The translations under genes and the position numbers were made by a program. Shown here piece after piece: positions 22,916-33,735 of a stretch of 64,000 bases of DNA. The stretch comes from Undaria pinnatifida (Eukaryota; Sar; Phaeophyceae; Laminariales; Alariaceae). The stretch lies in the NCBI GenBank assembly GCA_012845835.1, contig JABAKD010000008.1, positions 15,615,223-15,679,222 of the forward strand, in the 5' to 3' direction. The notes under the pieces were generated by a model. It had not been told where the DNA came from. It searched no databases and was given only the letters and a program-made list of their open reading frames with translations. Within the stretch, counting starts at the first letter, position 1, and each line of letters starts with the position of its first letter.

Positions 22916-23640
22916 TGATGGTAATGCTTTTTACGACATGGCCCGGTGTCGTTATTCGGGTATTTGCGACACCGGTGTCGTCAATATGCTCCAATATTTA
23001 GGACACCGTGCCTTGTTTGCGCCACACGCCCCAGATCGAATCAAAACTCCCACGGCTGTTTGGGCAAGGGGAAAAGCTATCGCAAACAGTATCCTTCACG
23101 CAATACGGCAGAGCACTCGACAAGATGGTCGTATCTTGGTGTACCGGCAGAATACTGAGACCGGTGTCGTATAAAACGTTACTTACGACACAGGTATGAC
23201 AAGCAATATATATTTACCACGACGTTGTCGAAAGTACCTTATTCACGGCACCGCGGAACGTTCACGGCACAGGATGGGCTAGGTGCTGAGATGCCTTGAC
23301 GGCTGAACTGGCATGGAGTAGGGCTATAATTGAATCTAGCATGTACCCGAAACGGCCCAGTACTCGACGAGATATGCTATATCCTGGCCAACCAGCAGCC
23401 TAATAATACCGGTGTCGTAGTTATACTTGAAACATACTCCGTACACAACACACGACACTGGTGTAGCAAATACCTGATTTACGACACCGCGGCACGTTCA
23501 CGGCACACATATGTGAGAGATAGGTCAGACTCTGCCACGGCTGATATGGCATGGTGTGCAGCTATCTTTTAAGTCATCCCATGCCCGAAACAACTCAGTA
23601 CTCGACGAGATACGCCGTACCTTCGTGCGCCGGTTGAACA
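22916..23640 (+). repeat. Palindrome-bearing satellite, about 3 units
   Basis: ACTCGACAAGAT / GTACTCGACGAGATA blocks at 23113, 23360 and 23598 mark units of about 247 and 238 bases. Units also share a CGGCACA, GGCTGA.CTGGCATGG and CCGAAACGGCCCAG-type order. A perfect 14-bp palindrome, CGACACCGGTGTCG, lies at 22967-22980, with partial copies near 23155, 23405, 23455 and 23490. A similar palindrome cluster recurs at 50530-50640. Confidence 0.55.
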
Positions 23641-24559
23641 TTCAGAGCCGGTTGCGACAACCAACACACCAACAGTGTGCGTCTGTGAAAAAACCATGGG
23701 GAGCTCAAGAGGAAAACCTGTGACAATCGGAAGGACGACAGCTCAAACAGAAACTACTCGAGTGCGAAAGATGGTAAACATAAGAGCGGCAGTATTACAC
23801 GTAGGGTAAAGAGGCAAAACGATTCAATTGGATCGGTTTCGGGGAACAAGAGGAAGAGACCCTCTGGAAATGTAGACTGATTAGCACTGCTGTTTCCCGT
23901 TTACGACTCACGGTATTGATGCGTTGGGGGTCGGTCAAACTGGACAAAGCTAGAAGCAATGACGTTACATGTCATAGTAAGCTCGGTTCGATACGTTATG
24001 GGCGGAAGGGAGGTGTACGTCCTGCACATACGTATGGAGTTCGTGGGGCCCAAGATGAAAAAATCATATACACGCTATCGATCCAAGACTTAAAAAAAAA
24101 TCCTGCACGCACTCCGACCGTAGACTATGAAACAACACTCAAATTGTGCTAATCGGCTGCGTTTATCGTTCACATAGGTAATATGGCCCACAGTACGTAT
24201 TATCGCTACCCTATTGTTGATTGTATTAAAAATACTCAGGTGCGAGTTCGATCGATTACTGGGTTGATGCTCATTTTTGTGAGGTACGTGATGCATAGGA
24301 CGCGCCTGATGCAGTGGCCGATACTCAGTTCTACATTTGGTATGGTAAACTGCTCGCGCCTATTCTACATGTATTGCCCGTGAAGACTATCTGTAAATTT
24401 TATTGAATTCTCAATCCCATCTAGTATCCTTGCACTAACTTCGCGTCCCTCCCGATGGTCACTCAGATCTGGGGTCACATAGCAGGTGCTCCTACCCCGT
24501 CCCCACTAGAGTTCGTGCCCTCATTTTTATCGGGAGAAGAGTTAAGCATTTTCTTCCCT
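23641..24559. other. Interval without a confident gene
   Basis: Mixed composition. Frames of 66-78 codons (23916-24152 +, 24090-24296 -) are unsupported. Confidence 0.25.
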
Positions 24560-24745
24560 CGTAAGCTCGCGTTGAATTGTGCCTACCCACGCCTGTAGGC
24601 GCCAACAGCAGTTGATTTTTATTGTTTCATTTTTTAAAATGATCTCAAATTCCACCGCGGTGGGAATCAAATTCAAGGACCAACGGTATTGATAGTGGTA
24701 TTTGAATGTAGCCACCAGACTACCTGGGCGACCGATCGTAGTATA
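24560..24745 (-). repeat. tRNA-derived SINE-like copy 3
   Basis: The minus strand has a box A-like GGTAGTCTGGTGGCTACA (complement of 24707-24724) and a box B-like TTGAATTTGATTCCCA (complement of 24661-24676). It shares the head and downstream body with copy 2: GTTGGTC.TTGA.TTTGATTCCCAC, then an A/T-rich segment, then GGCGTGGGTAGGCACA. Confidence 0.6.
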
Positions 24746-24924
24746 GCCCACTTCGGTGACTCCCACGGATTCAACAAGTGTCAACAAGACGACGTGACAA
24801 GGTCCACCTGGGCCCATTGGTATTCTACACGCTGTATTCCATATGATCCCTGTATATGGCAACACAATATCATAAGGATCCACGTTAAATTTGCCGGGTT
24901 AAGGTCGATAACGGGTCATTAGGC

Positions 24925-25130
24925 GGACTCACGCGGGCCGGTATTGCAATACGGCGTTTTTTTACTGGCAGTAGGCGGTGTTTCGGTTTTCGGCGATGAT
25001 GTTTTCGGCGTTAAGCAGTAATTACAGATATGGCTCTATTTTTTCGGCGATAATGCAACAAGTTGGTAATTGTTGTGACGGTAGGTGGTTTTTCGAGTTT
25101 TGGCGGTATTGTTTCAGCTGTAGCGGTAAT
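24925..25130 (+). repeat. GGCGGTA-motif repeat, copy 2
   Basis: Motifs GGTATTGCAATACGG, GTAGGCGGTGTTTCGG and TTTTGGCGGTATTG repeat. It shares TATTGCAATACGGC with copy 1 (about 10200) and CATATTGCAATAC with the copy at 45440. It abuts the left end of the DIRS-like element. Confidence 0.55.
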
Positions 25131-25340
25131 CTGAAACCAGAAAAGAGGAGAAGCAAGGCGCACCCTTTTCGGGAAAGCCTCCTGACGTCACTTAGACAGT
25201 GTGAAGAGTAATTCCACTCCGTGGCTGTCATCGATACCCGACAGCAGCACGGCAAGTACACGGAGGTTAGGAAAAAACACAGATGTTGTGTCCGTAGGCA
25301 GAGATATGTCCGACGCAGCGGTCGCCGCGGGTGCCAACCC
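25131..25340 (+). repeat. DIRS-like element, left end
   Basis: GAAACCAGAAAAGAGG, then ACTCCGTGGCTGTCATCGAT, CGACAGCAGCACG and AAGTACACGGAGG align in order with 35456-35600. Direct orientation of both ends fits split direct repeats or simple terminal repeats of tyrosine-recombinase elements rather than inverted ends. Element edges are not exactly defined. Confidence 0.55.
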
Positions 25341-25672
25341 CCTTCCCCCGACTTGGTGAGGAGCGAGCTTCGCTGCACCAAGACGGGCCTGCGCAGCCAG
25401 CCCAAGGTACATGACCTCACACGCGTCCTCCACCACGACGGGGATAATTTTACCAAGATCGGCTTGTCGAAGTGCGCCGCGCGAGTAGCGCCTCTGGTGG
25501 CCGCCTTCGGCGACGCTGATACGTCGGTGTTGAGGTTATGGAGGAAGCGTCGGCTTTAGCTGCAGCGGTCGGGACGGCGGCGTATATAAATGCGGAAGGG
25601 GTGCGGGTTCTTGTCTCGTCGGCATAGGAAGCCTTGCGGCCCTCTCTCTTCGACAAGAGCTCCAAGGTGAAC

Positions 25673-26191
25673 ATGCCCCCGGTCGTGGTTACTCAGCAAG
25701 AGCGTGCAGAGGAGACAACACCTCGAGAGGCGGGGCCTGTGCAGGCCAGCAAGGTCAGCAAAACCCCGGTGCCGCCGCAGCGGAGCCAAACGCACGCTAC
25801 CCCAGCCCAGCAGAACGAGAGCACAAAAGCAGGACGCAAACAGCTGGCAACCACCACAGCCACACAGCCGGGAGGAGCCAGCAAGACGGGTGCCCCAACC
25901 TCAGCGCAGAGAGTACACGCGGCGAAGGTGAAACAACGCCAAGAGAACGAAAAGGTCGTGGAGTTGGTCCAGTCGTGCACTATTTCGAGAGAGGTGTGTA
26001 AACGTGGGTTGTTCCGTATAGTTCCATTTTTGGTGTCGTATTATGGTGTTCGTCGCGTGTCGGTGCAGAGGGGTGTGAGCGTGGGATGTCTCGTATGGTT
26101 CTGTTGGTTGTGTTTACTTTTGGTGTCGCGTGTCGGTGCATGTCGTATTTTGCCCGTTTTCCCCTCATCGTGTGTTCGTTCAACATCCTGA
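25673..26191 (+). CDS. Basic polar ORF with H3-tail-like RKQLAT
   Basis: An ATG at 25673 opens a frame ending at 26191. The first ~100 residues are Gln/Thr/Lys/Ala-rich, low in hydrophobics and probably disordered. Around residue 50-65 it reads STKAGRKQLATTTATQ, whose RKQLAT is identical to the lysine-23 region of the histone H3 tail, although the surrounding spacing differs and no histone fold follows. A coiled-coil-like KVKQRQENEKVVELV follows. After about 25985 the character changes to Val/Cys/Leu-rich sequence over a GT-rich duplicated tract (about 26006 and 26081), which looks like an intron or untranslated DNA; a donor such as GAGAG|GTGTGT at about 25993 is possible. Its position suggests a gag-like start of the DIRS element, but it might instead be a host exon. 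Confidence 0.4.
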   Translation: MPPVVVTQQERAEETTPREAGPVQASKVSKTPVPPQRSQTHATPAQQNESTKAGRKQLATTTATQPGGASKTGAPTSAQRVHAAKVKQRQENEKVVELVQSCTISREVCKRGLFRIVPFLVSYYGVRRVSVQRGVSVGCLVWFCWLCLLLVSRVGACRILPVFPSSCVRSTS

Positions 26192-26244
26192 CCCCGATCG
26201 CGGTGTACGCACCTCCTGACGCCTGCTCGTACGATATTTTATAC

Positions 26245-26655
26245 TAAGTGAAAATTATAATACACCCCAGCTGTGAGATCAAAAATTATGTCGAAACTCA
26301 TCTTTGCAAGCTGTGTGTGATACTCCGATCGCGCGTATTACGGGTTGTGTGTCCTCGTTAAGGATATAGGTCGGCGACTCCCCTTGCAACTACAGTGTAG
26401 CTATCAAGGTCAACAGGGTGATGTTAGTCAGTCTGTGCGCGGAAACGATAAAACCCGTTTCTGAGGGGGACAAAATCTGACAGCTGTGAAGGGAAAGGGG
26501 GGGCCTGGTTTTGATCAAAAGCGTTGATCAAAGGGGCGGGCGGAGGGTTTAAGGACGTGGGGGCCTGATTTTGATCAAAAGGGTGGCGGGAGGGGGGGAG
26601 GGGGAGAAGGGAAGGGGCGGGCGGGGCAGGTCAATTTGTGCGTGGAAACTATAAT
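26245..26655 (+). mobile_element. Fold-back family, copy D (single arm)
   Basis: Forward arm: ATAATACACCCCAGCTGTGAG at the end, then ACTCCGATCGCGCGTATTAC, CTACAGTGTAGCTATCA, GTCTGTGCGCGGAAAC, GACAAAATCTGACAGCTGTG, then a shortened interior ending at GTGCGTGGAAACTATAA. It sits inside the DIRS-like region, so it arrived later than that element or replaced part of it. Confidence 0.7.
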
Positions 26656-26939
26656 ATCAGTTAACGTAGCATCAGTAGCCTTCGTTCCCTTGCCAGACGC
26701 TCGACCGATATACTGACGGCGATCGGGACGTACGTAACCCATGAAACATCCTGCTGTAGTACGATACGAAGCACTCAGCGCGATGGAAGCAGCATCAGTC
26801 GACAACAGAATACCAGTGACGTGGTTCCAGCCGGCTGCGCACGTTCAACAATCAAAGACTCCCCACCTACCCCGTCCACTCGTACAACACGCCAGGCTTC
26901 AGCACAACACCAGCAGCGCCAAAATGGGATAATGGGATA

Positions 26940-27200
26940 AAATACATCACTGCTGTATAGGTTGAATACGTTGATATCGACACTGACCAGGTATACATAT
27001 TTACTGCCTGGGGATGAAACACGTTTATTGTTCACTGTCGTAGCGACAGGTGCAGTGCTAGTACCATTAACATTATTGGTCAAGCTTTATTTCTGCTGCC
27101 GTATGGTTGAATAGGTCAGTATCAACATGGACGAACCATAACAAATATTTAGATACTGCTGTTAACACTGAGGAAGTGTAACTCTTGCTGCCTTGGGATG
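26940..27200 (-). repeat. Tandem duplication near 27 kb
   Basis: CTGCTGTATAGGTTGAATACG...GCCTGGGGATGAAACACG (26953-27025) and CTGCTGCCGTATGGTTGAATAGG...GCCTTGGGATGAAGTACGCG (27092-27210) are diverged copies of one unit, with a larger insert in the second. On the minus strand both read as similar peptides (SSPGSK.. / SSQGSK..), which may be coincidence. Confidence 0.45.
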
Positions 27201-27429
27201 AAGTACGCGTAGTATCTAGCATTCTTATCACAACTCGCCATGGATGTTCGCGCTGACAACATCCGTGGGACAAGCGAGCGGCCGATGTATCACGCAGTTA
27301 AAAAATACGAGTATCGACACTAAAATTATCGAACTCGCAGCCGAGGCGTTGATAATAACGTTAAATAATACTTCAAAGTATATATATACGCCCGTGCGAT
27401 CCGTGTTTTAATCTGCATACTCGAACGAA

Positions 27430-27545
27430 ACGCACCGCCGTCCAGCAGCAGTAACAGCAACCCAGTAGCAGTAGCTATCAGCAGTGGTCGCAGTGCGCAG
27501 TGCAGCAGGTGCAGCAGCAGCGCCGGCAGCAGCAGTAGCAGCACG
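27430..27545. repeat. CAG/GCAGCAG-rich tract
   Basis: Imperfect CAG repeats, for example CAGCAGCAGCGCCGGCAGCAG. It produces Leu/Ala/Ser-rich minus-strand frames (27326-27730) that I do not accept as genes. Confidence 0.6.
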
Positions 27546-28205
27546 ATTGTGGAATTATGCGATAACCCACGAGTACGATAAACCCCCTCTATGACCCAGA
27601 CACCAATGCCCCATACCTGGACGCCTGCTCGATAACCCCCCACCGTCCGGTACACACGAACTGTGCTCTGGTGAGTACACGCGTATGATACACATATCGC
27701 AAACGCACAACAGTAGCAGCAGTAGCACACAGAGGTAGTAGAATCAACCTATCAAGGATAATTGCCCTCCGCTACAAGGTCGCGAAGAGAATGCCCCGAG
27801 AGCATAGCGGTATATACCGGGTGCAGGTTTAAGGTCAGTTCGGATCACCATGGCGGAGCAGCATATATACGTAAAGGGGAGAACCCGACGTACGAGTGTC
27901 GATAATGGCATGAAACGAGCTCCAGAACAAAAAAACTGGTTGCGTCACACAGCGGGGAGTTCATTCTACAATATAGAGTGCGGGGACGCCTAGACTAATA
28001 TATACACAGGAACGGTGGCCTATCCAGAGGGGCCTTTGAGATCCGGATACCCCATCGTGGACGGACCTCCACTCCCCGCCCACACACATCTTACGCATAC
28101 CCACCCAAGAGGTATAACCCGGCGGGCTAGTACGAAACAGGCTGGCGTACATATACAGCAAGCCTTGTGCATACGGGGTCAACCTGCGGCACACCAACCC
28201 GAGTA
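27546..28205. other. Interval without a gene
   Basis: Nothing recognised beyond short frames on both strands. Confidence 0.25.
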
Positions 28206-28209
28206 TTAC

Positions 28210-28800
28210 AATAGAGCGAACACGGAGCGATGAAGGTTTTTATCCCGTCGGTAAATAGGGGGTTACAACCCCAACGAGCACTGGCGATTCCAACGGGTTG
28301 AGCCCCGACTCCCTCGCAGCGAGGTCGCTTGTTCCGATCTAAGCTTCTTGCGTTTACGACGACAAGCCAACATGAAGCGATTACGATCTTGCCCCGACGA
28401 TAGCAGTGGGTACAACCCCAACGAGCACTGACGAATAAAACGGGTCGTACGCCCGACGGTCGCATAGAGAGGCCCCAACTGCTGATATACAGTACGCGCT
28501 CATAAAATGACAGAGCCAACACGAAGCGATTACGGTCTTATCCCGACGAGAGCAGTGGCTCATATACCCAACGAGTACCGGTGACCACAACGTGTCGCAA
28601 TTCCGACGGCCACGTAGAAAGGTTCCTAGCGTAAGCTATCATCTGACGAGAGCCAACACGAAGCGATTACGGTCTCAACCCGTCGATAACAACAGGTTAC
28701 ACCCTCGTAGCGATCGAGTGCTGAGGCACGTGGCACACTCATCAATATATCGATTCATACGAGAGGTAACCGGCACGGAGCGATTGCAATTACAACCCAC
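28210..28800 (+). repeat. Minisatellite, unit about 150 bp, ~4.5 copies
   Basis: The mark CACGGAGCGA / CATGAAGCGA / CACGAAGCGA occurs at 28221, 28371, 28520, 28657 and 28774, giving spacings of 150, 149, 137 and 117. Each unit also has a GTTACAACCCCAACGAGCACTG-like segment and a CCGACGGTCGCATAGA-like segment. Divergence between units is moderate. All frames across it are shadows. Confidence 0.7.
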
Positions 28801-28809
28801 TCGTATACA

Positions 28810-29035
28810 ACGCCCTTCCTCTTTTGGTTTTTGTTTTTTGTTATTTTTGTTTCATATTTTTGATTTTTTTTGTTTTTGATTTTATTTTTGTCTTTGATTA
28901 TGCCTTTGTTTCGCTCTAACGTATACGACGACGTAACAATACGATTTCGACTCGGATAACGAACGAACCCGACGAAATATCGCTTACACAAGCCGCCGGC
29001 TTTGCCCCTTCGACCCCGACACCGACGGCCACAGT
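28810..29035. other. T-rich tract and DIRS-like leader
   Basis: 28815-28900 is a T-rich run with TTTTTGTTT motifs. From about 28925 the base composition turns GC-rich and continues into the gag-like segment. Confidence 0.3.
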
Positions 29036-29039
29036 TGCG

Positions 29040-29835
29040 CATTAAGTTGGCCTCGGTGCTCGAGGTGATGCGCGAGGTCGACGATATCTTACGTGGTACG
29101 GCCTGGAGACGCTTCTTGAGTCAGCCATGAAGATGGCTAGGTATTTCAAACTCCTAGACGCGAGGAACGGTCTTAGCGACACCATTGGGGGGTCGCATGG
29201 TGACAGCGTGCGGCAACCCGCAAATCGTTCTAGGCGTGTTCTCCAAGATGCTCCCGTTTGTTCAGGGAGTGTCTCAAGCGGTCCACGAGGCGGACTGCGC
29301 GGACCTGCGCAAGGTACACGCGTTGACGAAGAATCTTTTGACGAGCCCAGACGGGGCGGGGTTTGCGAGGCAAGCTTAGACAAGTTTCGGAGACCGAGCC
29401 GGAACTGGGTTCAGGGGCCGGGTAGCCCGGGCTGGGGCGACGGCTCGACGCAAGCAATACCAGTCGATGACCACCGCCGCGAAGAACGGCAATGCCTTCC
29501 CTCTGGCCCACACCCACGCGAACAACGGGTGGGGGTCGTACCAACGGCGGGGATCTGCGGCCTCGGGCTACTACGGACCACTGCCGATTCGCTCTAAGGG
29601 AGGCCGGGGGCGGGATGGAGGTAGCTCGGGAGGCGGTAACGGGGGCGGGGAAACGTCGGGACTCTCGCCTACCAAAATCGACGCCATCGGCCCGTAGCAG
29701 GTGGCACAGCACAGCGCGGCCCAGGTGCAACAGAGGAACTCGCCGGGTAATCCCCAAGAGGGAGAGAAATGCCTAAATTGCGTCCATGCCGGACGGGACC
29801 AACGAAACCCTCACAGCACATGTGCATGACAGATT
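29040..29835 (+). pseudogene. DIRS-like gag-like region, broken
   Basis: Three overlapping fragments are open in turn. 29127-29180 and 29185-29379 resemble a helical capsid-type segment (IVLGVFSKMLPFVQGVSQAV, DLRKVHALTKNLL). 29467-29697 is Gly/Arg/Ser-rich (GGRGRDGGSSGGGNGGG). After one TAG the same frame continues to GEKCLNCVHAGRDQRNPHS with Cys and His residues that could be a worn zinc knuckle. The order helical segment, basic Gly-rich stretch, Cys/His motif fits a retroelement gag. Assignment rests on composition and position, not on a known homolog. Confidence 0.45.
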
Positions 29836-31290
29836 TTCATGTGGTGTAAGCTAGCGGGTCACCGGGGTGCAGCGTGCACCGGCGTGTTCGGACCGTAGGT
29901 GTAGAGCCGCAGCGGCTGGGGTGGCGGCGCGACGCGCAGAGGTACGGTACCGACGATCGACCCTCATGGGACTTAAAATACGTTTTCTTTTATTTTGCTT
30001 GCCTGGTATGGGCGACGTGCGTTAACGCAAAGTACTTTACGCCTGTATCAGGGAAAAGGGTGGGGAGAAAGCTCGCTGCCTGCGGCGGCGGGCGCCACGC
30101 TCGATGATAGCGAGGGGTGGGAGTGAAATAGCGGCAGCCTGCATTCTCATGATATGTTGGGCGACGATACAATAGTGGGGGTGGGGGGCGATCGGCGTGA
30201 TTTATACGTGACAGCAGGTTACCTGCACATGGAATTTTCCGGAAATATACAGTGGCGCGGGGGCGGGGGGCGGGCATTCGGGGGGCTTAAAGAGCGACGG
30301 CAGATCATTCGTGCCCGATTTACCCAAAAACGATATAGTAGGGGCAATCGGACCCACGCCCAACGACGTAACGCGAACCAGCATGATCACCGGGGGATTC
30401 GGGTGCCGGCCAGATCAAAGGGGGTGGGGGGCGCGAAGTATATTGTAGGGGGCGTGGGGACCAAGGGAGGTGAGTATAGTGAAGCTCACAGTACAGCGAA
30501 CCTCAGTGCAACGGGCACGGTCTCACCCGTCACAGAGTAAACGATATTAGAGGTAGCTTTACATGAGTAGCGGTGGCAGTGTTATCCAAAGCAACGAGGG
30601 CAGGAGCACGCGAGCCGGCCAATATTAGGCACGTAGGTACACAGTACGGGTTTTCCGAGTACGACAGAGTCAGTAAGGCCGCGGGGGACAGGTTGACGCT
30701 AACGAAAAGAACGTCGAATGTGATGCCGTCTCGGTTGGGCGGGGCAAGGCTTCGTCTCCGTCTAATATTTTACATACCACGACAACACGACTTGATTGTC
30801 CAGCAGAGTTACCGTGCTATTTATTCACTCTGTATTTACGGGGTATATAGTTGCATTTGTATATATTTTCCGTTTATGGCTTGGCATTCTGCACTCGTTC
30901 GGGTTCTCTTTCTTGGAGGGACAGCGTGTGCTCCGTCCTTTCCTCGATGGCGTATTGTCCGTCGGTGAAAATAAGGGGGGACAGCACCAGCGCGTACACT
31001 CCTGGCCGAGCGTGTAGATACACCCGCGATAAAAAACGCGCATCGGGAGGGCACACACACGCGTGGTGACCTTTTTGCAGTATTTACGACCATGCGCCCC
31101 GCTGGCGCGAGGTCATCCGCAAAACAACAACTCATTATCAACGACATTGTCTGGTCCCATCATGCCTAGCTCACATGCTTATTTAGAGCAGTTTTATATA
31201 CCGCATGTAGAAATCGTACAGATAACACTCGAAATATTGATAGAAGCCAAGGCCGGAGTGTCGCTGTAACTGATTGCCCTGACGTCCGCC
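29836..31290. other. Interval without a confident gene
   Basis: G-rich patches near 30175-30190 and 30255-30290. Frames up to 131 codons (30154-30540 +, 30573-30968 +) have no recognisable domain. This may be the spacer between gag-like and RT parts, or foreign insert. Confidence 0.25.
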
Positions 31291-31765
31291 ATGTTTGTCG
31301 GCGGGTGCGTCTGGTCACAGTCGCAACGTGACTACGTTCGCTTCAAAAGACTCCTAGACATAAATATGTATCGTAACACCTTCGAGTCAATCGGTGTACC
31401 AAACTCAATAACTCAACAACAAACATATGTATTGTATGCGTATCGACCACGACACGTGTCCGCCAGAGTATATAATCAATCCTAATGCAAAGGCATTAAG
31501 AATTAGGAGTCACGCTCCCAGCCACCCCAGCTCTATCCACCGAGTAACAAAGCTGGGTGGGGACGCGAGACAAGCGGAACGTAGATTGCTCGCCGACTGT
31601 GGCAGAAGTAGAGCGAACCCCGTCAGACGAGGGGCGGGTCCGCATGCTATGGGAAGAACCCATGTACGACGCGGGGGTGAACGGGGATGATTTTGTCCCA
31701 GGGGGGCTGAACCACCGCTGCGAGCTTTTGGAAAGGGTATTGTTGCGGGGCCACCTTTAGGCAGC
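31291..31765 (+). pseudogene. Fragments upstream of RT
   Basis: Short open stretches at 31291-31485, 31427-31690 and 31557-31760 switch frame. The last reads MLWEEPMYDAGVNGDDFVP and ends at a stop before the RT-linked sequence. I take these as worn N-terminal parts of the DIRS polyprotein. No motif proves it. Confidence 0.3.
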
Positions 31766-31804
31766 ACAGCCACTATCATATATACATAACGGCGTGAGCG
31801 TTTT

Positions 31805-32820
31805 CGAGTTCCTTACGGAAGTGTGCCGGGGTGCATCGGGCGAGTTCCCTTACCGGCGGGAGGCCTGCCCGGGGACGTCGCTCCCCGTTCTCATACCGCA
31901 GGCCCACTCCAAGTGTGTGCGATAGGACGTCGCAGCCTAATCCACACAAGGATGCCCGGTAGGATGGGCCGCCGTTAGAGGCCCGACCGGCCCGGTGCGA
32001 CCGCGAATGGTGCTGCCGCTGTCCGTCGAACCTTCCAAGCCACGGCTACTCATCGACGCCCAATCACTTAACGAGTGCTGCCGCCACGATCCATTTACGA
32101 TGGACACAGTGGCCAATTTAGCGGAGGTCACAGACGAGGGGATCTACATGGGTAGCCTGGACGACCGGTCCGGTTTACACAACCTCAGTCTGCAGTTGGC
32201 ATACTGGCCACCCTCTGGGGTGTCGTACAACAACACCGATTACGTGTTCACTACCATCCCGGTCGGGTGGAACGAGAGTCCGGTTTCCCACTACTCACTT
32301 AGCGAAGAAAACACAGCGTATCTGTGATTACACGGCATTCCTGTCGTCGCCGACATCGGCGACGCGTGGAATGAGAACTTTACTTCCACCTTAGGGTGCT
32401 CTTGACAAAGTGCAATGGTTGTCCGCCGCAGACACGCTTCACACGGGTATGTTGTTCTCGTACTTCTGCGGCTACTTCTTGTCGGACACCATGTGAGATC
32501 TGAAGCCGTCGAGGATTCAACTGTACCCCGACATTCGGTGCGATACGGGCACCACCTCGTTCCGGGTCCCGGAAGACAAGCTCCCGAAGCTGCATGCCCT
32601 GATCCAGGTACTATTGGAGAAATGATTGCTCACCGTGCGGATGCTGGAGAAATTCGCGGGCAAGTGCGTCAGTATGTCGGTGGTTCGACAGGAGCACTAT
32701 TTGTTGGCGCCAATCGCAAAGGTAAACGGGCGGGAGATACATTTCAGTAGTATACCCGACCTGTGTGCGGAGCTCAACGCATGGCGCAGCCTGTCGACAA
32801 CGGCCCAAGAAGGCCCGTGA
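31805..32820 (+). pseudogene. DIRS-type reverse transcriptase, degenerate
   Basis: Recognisable RT blocks are 31995-32327 (RMVLPLSVEPSKPRLLIDAQ, MGSLDDRSGLHN as motif A, FTTIPVGWNESP as motif B) and 32335-32400. Then come the connecting segments 32450-32620 (CGYFLSDT, FRVPEDKLPKLHALIQVLLEK) and 32630-32820 (VRMLEKFAGKCVSMSV). The order and wording match DIRS/PAT-type RTs. It is inactive: at 32335-32385 the expected Y-I-D-D reads D-I-G-D, a stop precedes that motif, and more stops and a frame change follow. Confidence 0.75.
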
Positions 32821-32829
32821 TACAAACCG

Positions 32830-33735
32830 GGCCACTGCACCTCACATGTTACCATCGTCGCCTTCCGAGGCGTCGTCCAACCAGTGAGGTGCAGTGGTGC
32901 CGATGCCAGAAGGCGTTTTCTCCGCGGGCGGGGGGTTCTCTCACGAGTGGTTTCTCGGCACATTGACGAAAAAGAGATGTTTGCACTGCTCTAAGTGCTG
33001 ACGACGTGCGGCCGAGCACACCCAGGACAACATCGCCGCGCATAGCTGGTAACTGTTGTGGATACTCGCTCCGTGGTTGACGCATTCAAAACAGGTCGAT
33101 CGATAAACCCCACCACCCACGGTCTGCAGGTCACCCATTCCGAGCTACAGGTAGACCAGGGCTTTTGGCTCTCCCTAAGATGGGTACCAACGGCAGAAAA
33201 CCAATCCGCGGACGCAATCATTAGACCAGGAAGGGCCGAGATCATCCGCCTTCAGCCGGCGGTATTTCAGCGCTCACGAGATTTTTTGAGGGAGTTTACC
33301 GTCGACCTTCTGGCAACATTCGAGAAGGCCCAGGAAGGCCCACGACGGGGGCGGCCGAAAAGCGGCGGCTGCCGTTCGTTTCGCTGTACCACTGCGAAGA
33401 GTCGGCGCGGGTGGACTTCTTTGGTCAAAACGCGGCCGTTACACCAGGAGGAAAATCGCCAGCGTTTGTGTACTGGTTCTCGCCCCTGGTCATGGCGGGG
33501 CATGTCGTGCAACATCTGTCCAAGTATCGAGCACACGCCGCGAATGTTGTCCCTGACGTGCGCAAATACTTGTTCCCGCAGGTCAGCTGCGCGACGGTAC
33601 GGACGTTAACGCTGCCAAGGACGGGTAGGTTCGGATCCCCCCATCGTCAGGATGACGTGCGGGACTTCGTGTACGTACGGCACGGCATGCACGCGGTCGA
33701 GGTTGCTTTCCGAAACGGGAGCAGAAGGTAACGGA
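32830..33735 (+). pseudogene. DIRS RNase H and C-terminal region, degenerate
   Basis: Around 32940-33050 a short HIDEKEMFALL segment is followed by stops. From 33058 the frame reads VDTRSVVDAFKTGRS, then LSLRWVPTAENQSADAI and RPGRAEIIRL, the typical RNase H C-terminal signature with an AD(A/V)-type motif in DIRS elements. At about 33340-33410 the frame changes, and 33411-33731 continues VDFFGQNAAVTPGGKSPAF, VMAGHVVQHLSKYRAHA and VRDFVYVRHGMHAVEV, the conserved tail that precedes the recombinase. Confidence 0.7.

Noticed and set aside
25673-25990. Histone H3 gene
   Set aside because: Only RKQLAT matches. The rest of the tail and the histone fold are missing.
28210-28800. CRISPR-like array
   Set aside because: Units of 117-150 bases are repeats throughout, without short conserved repeats separating unique spacers, and the window is eukaryotic.
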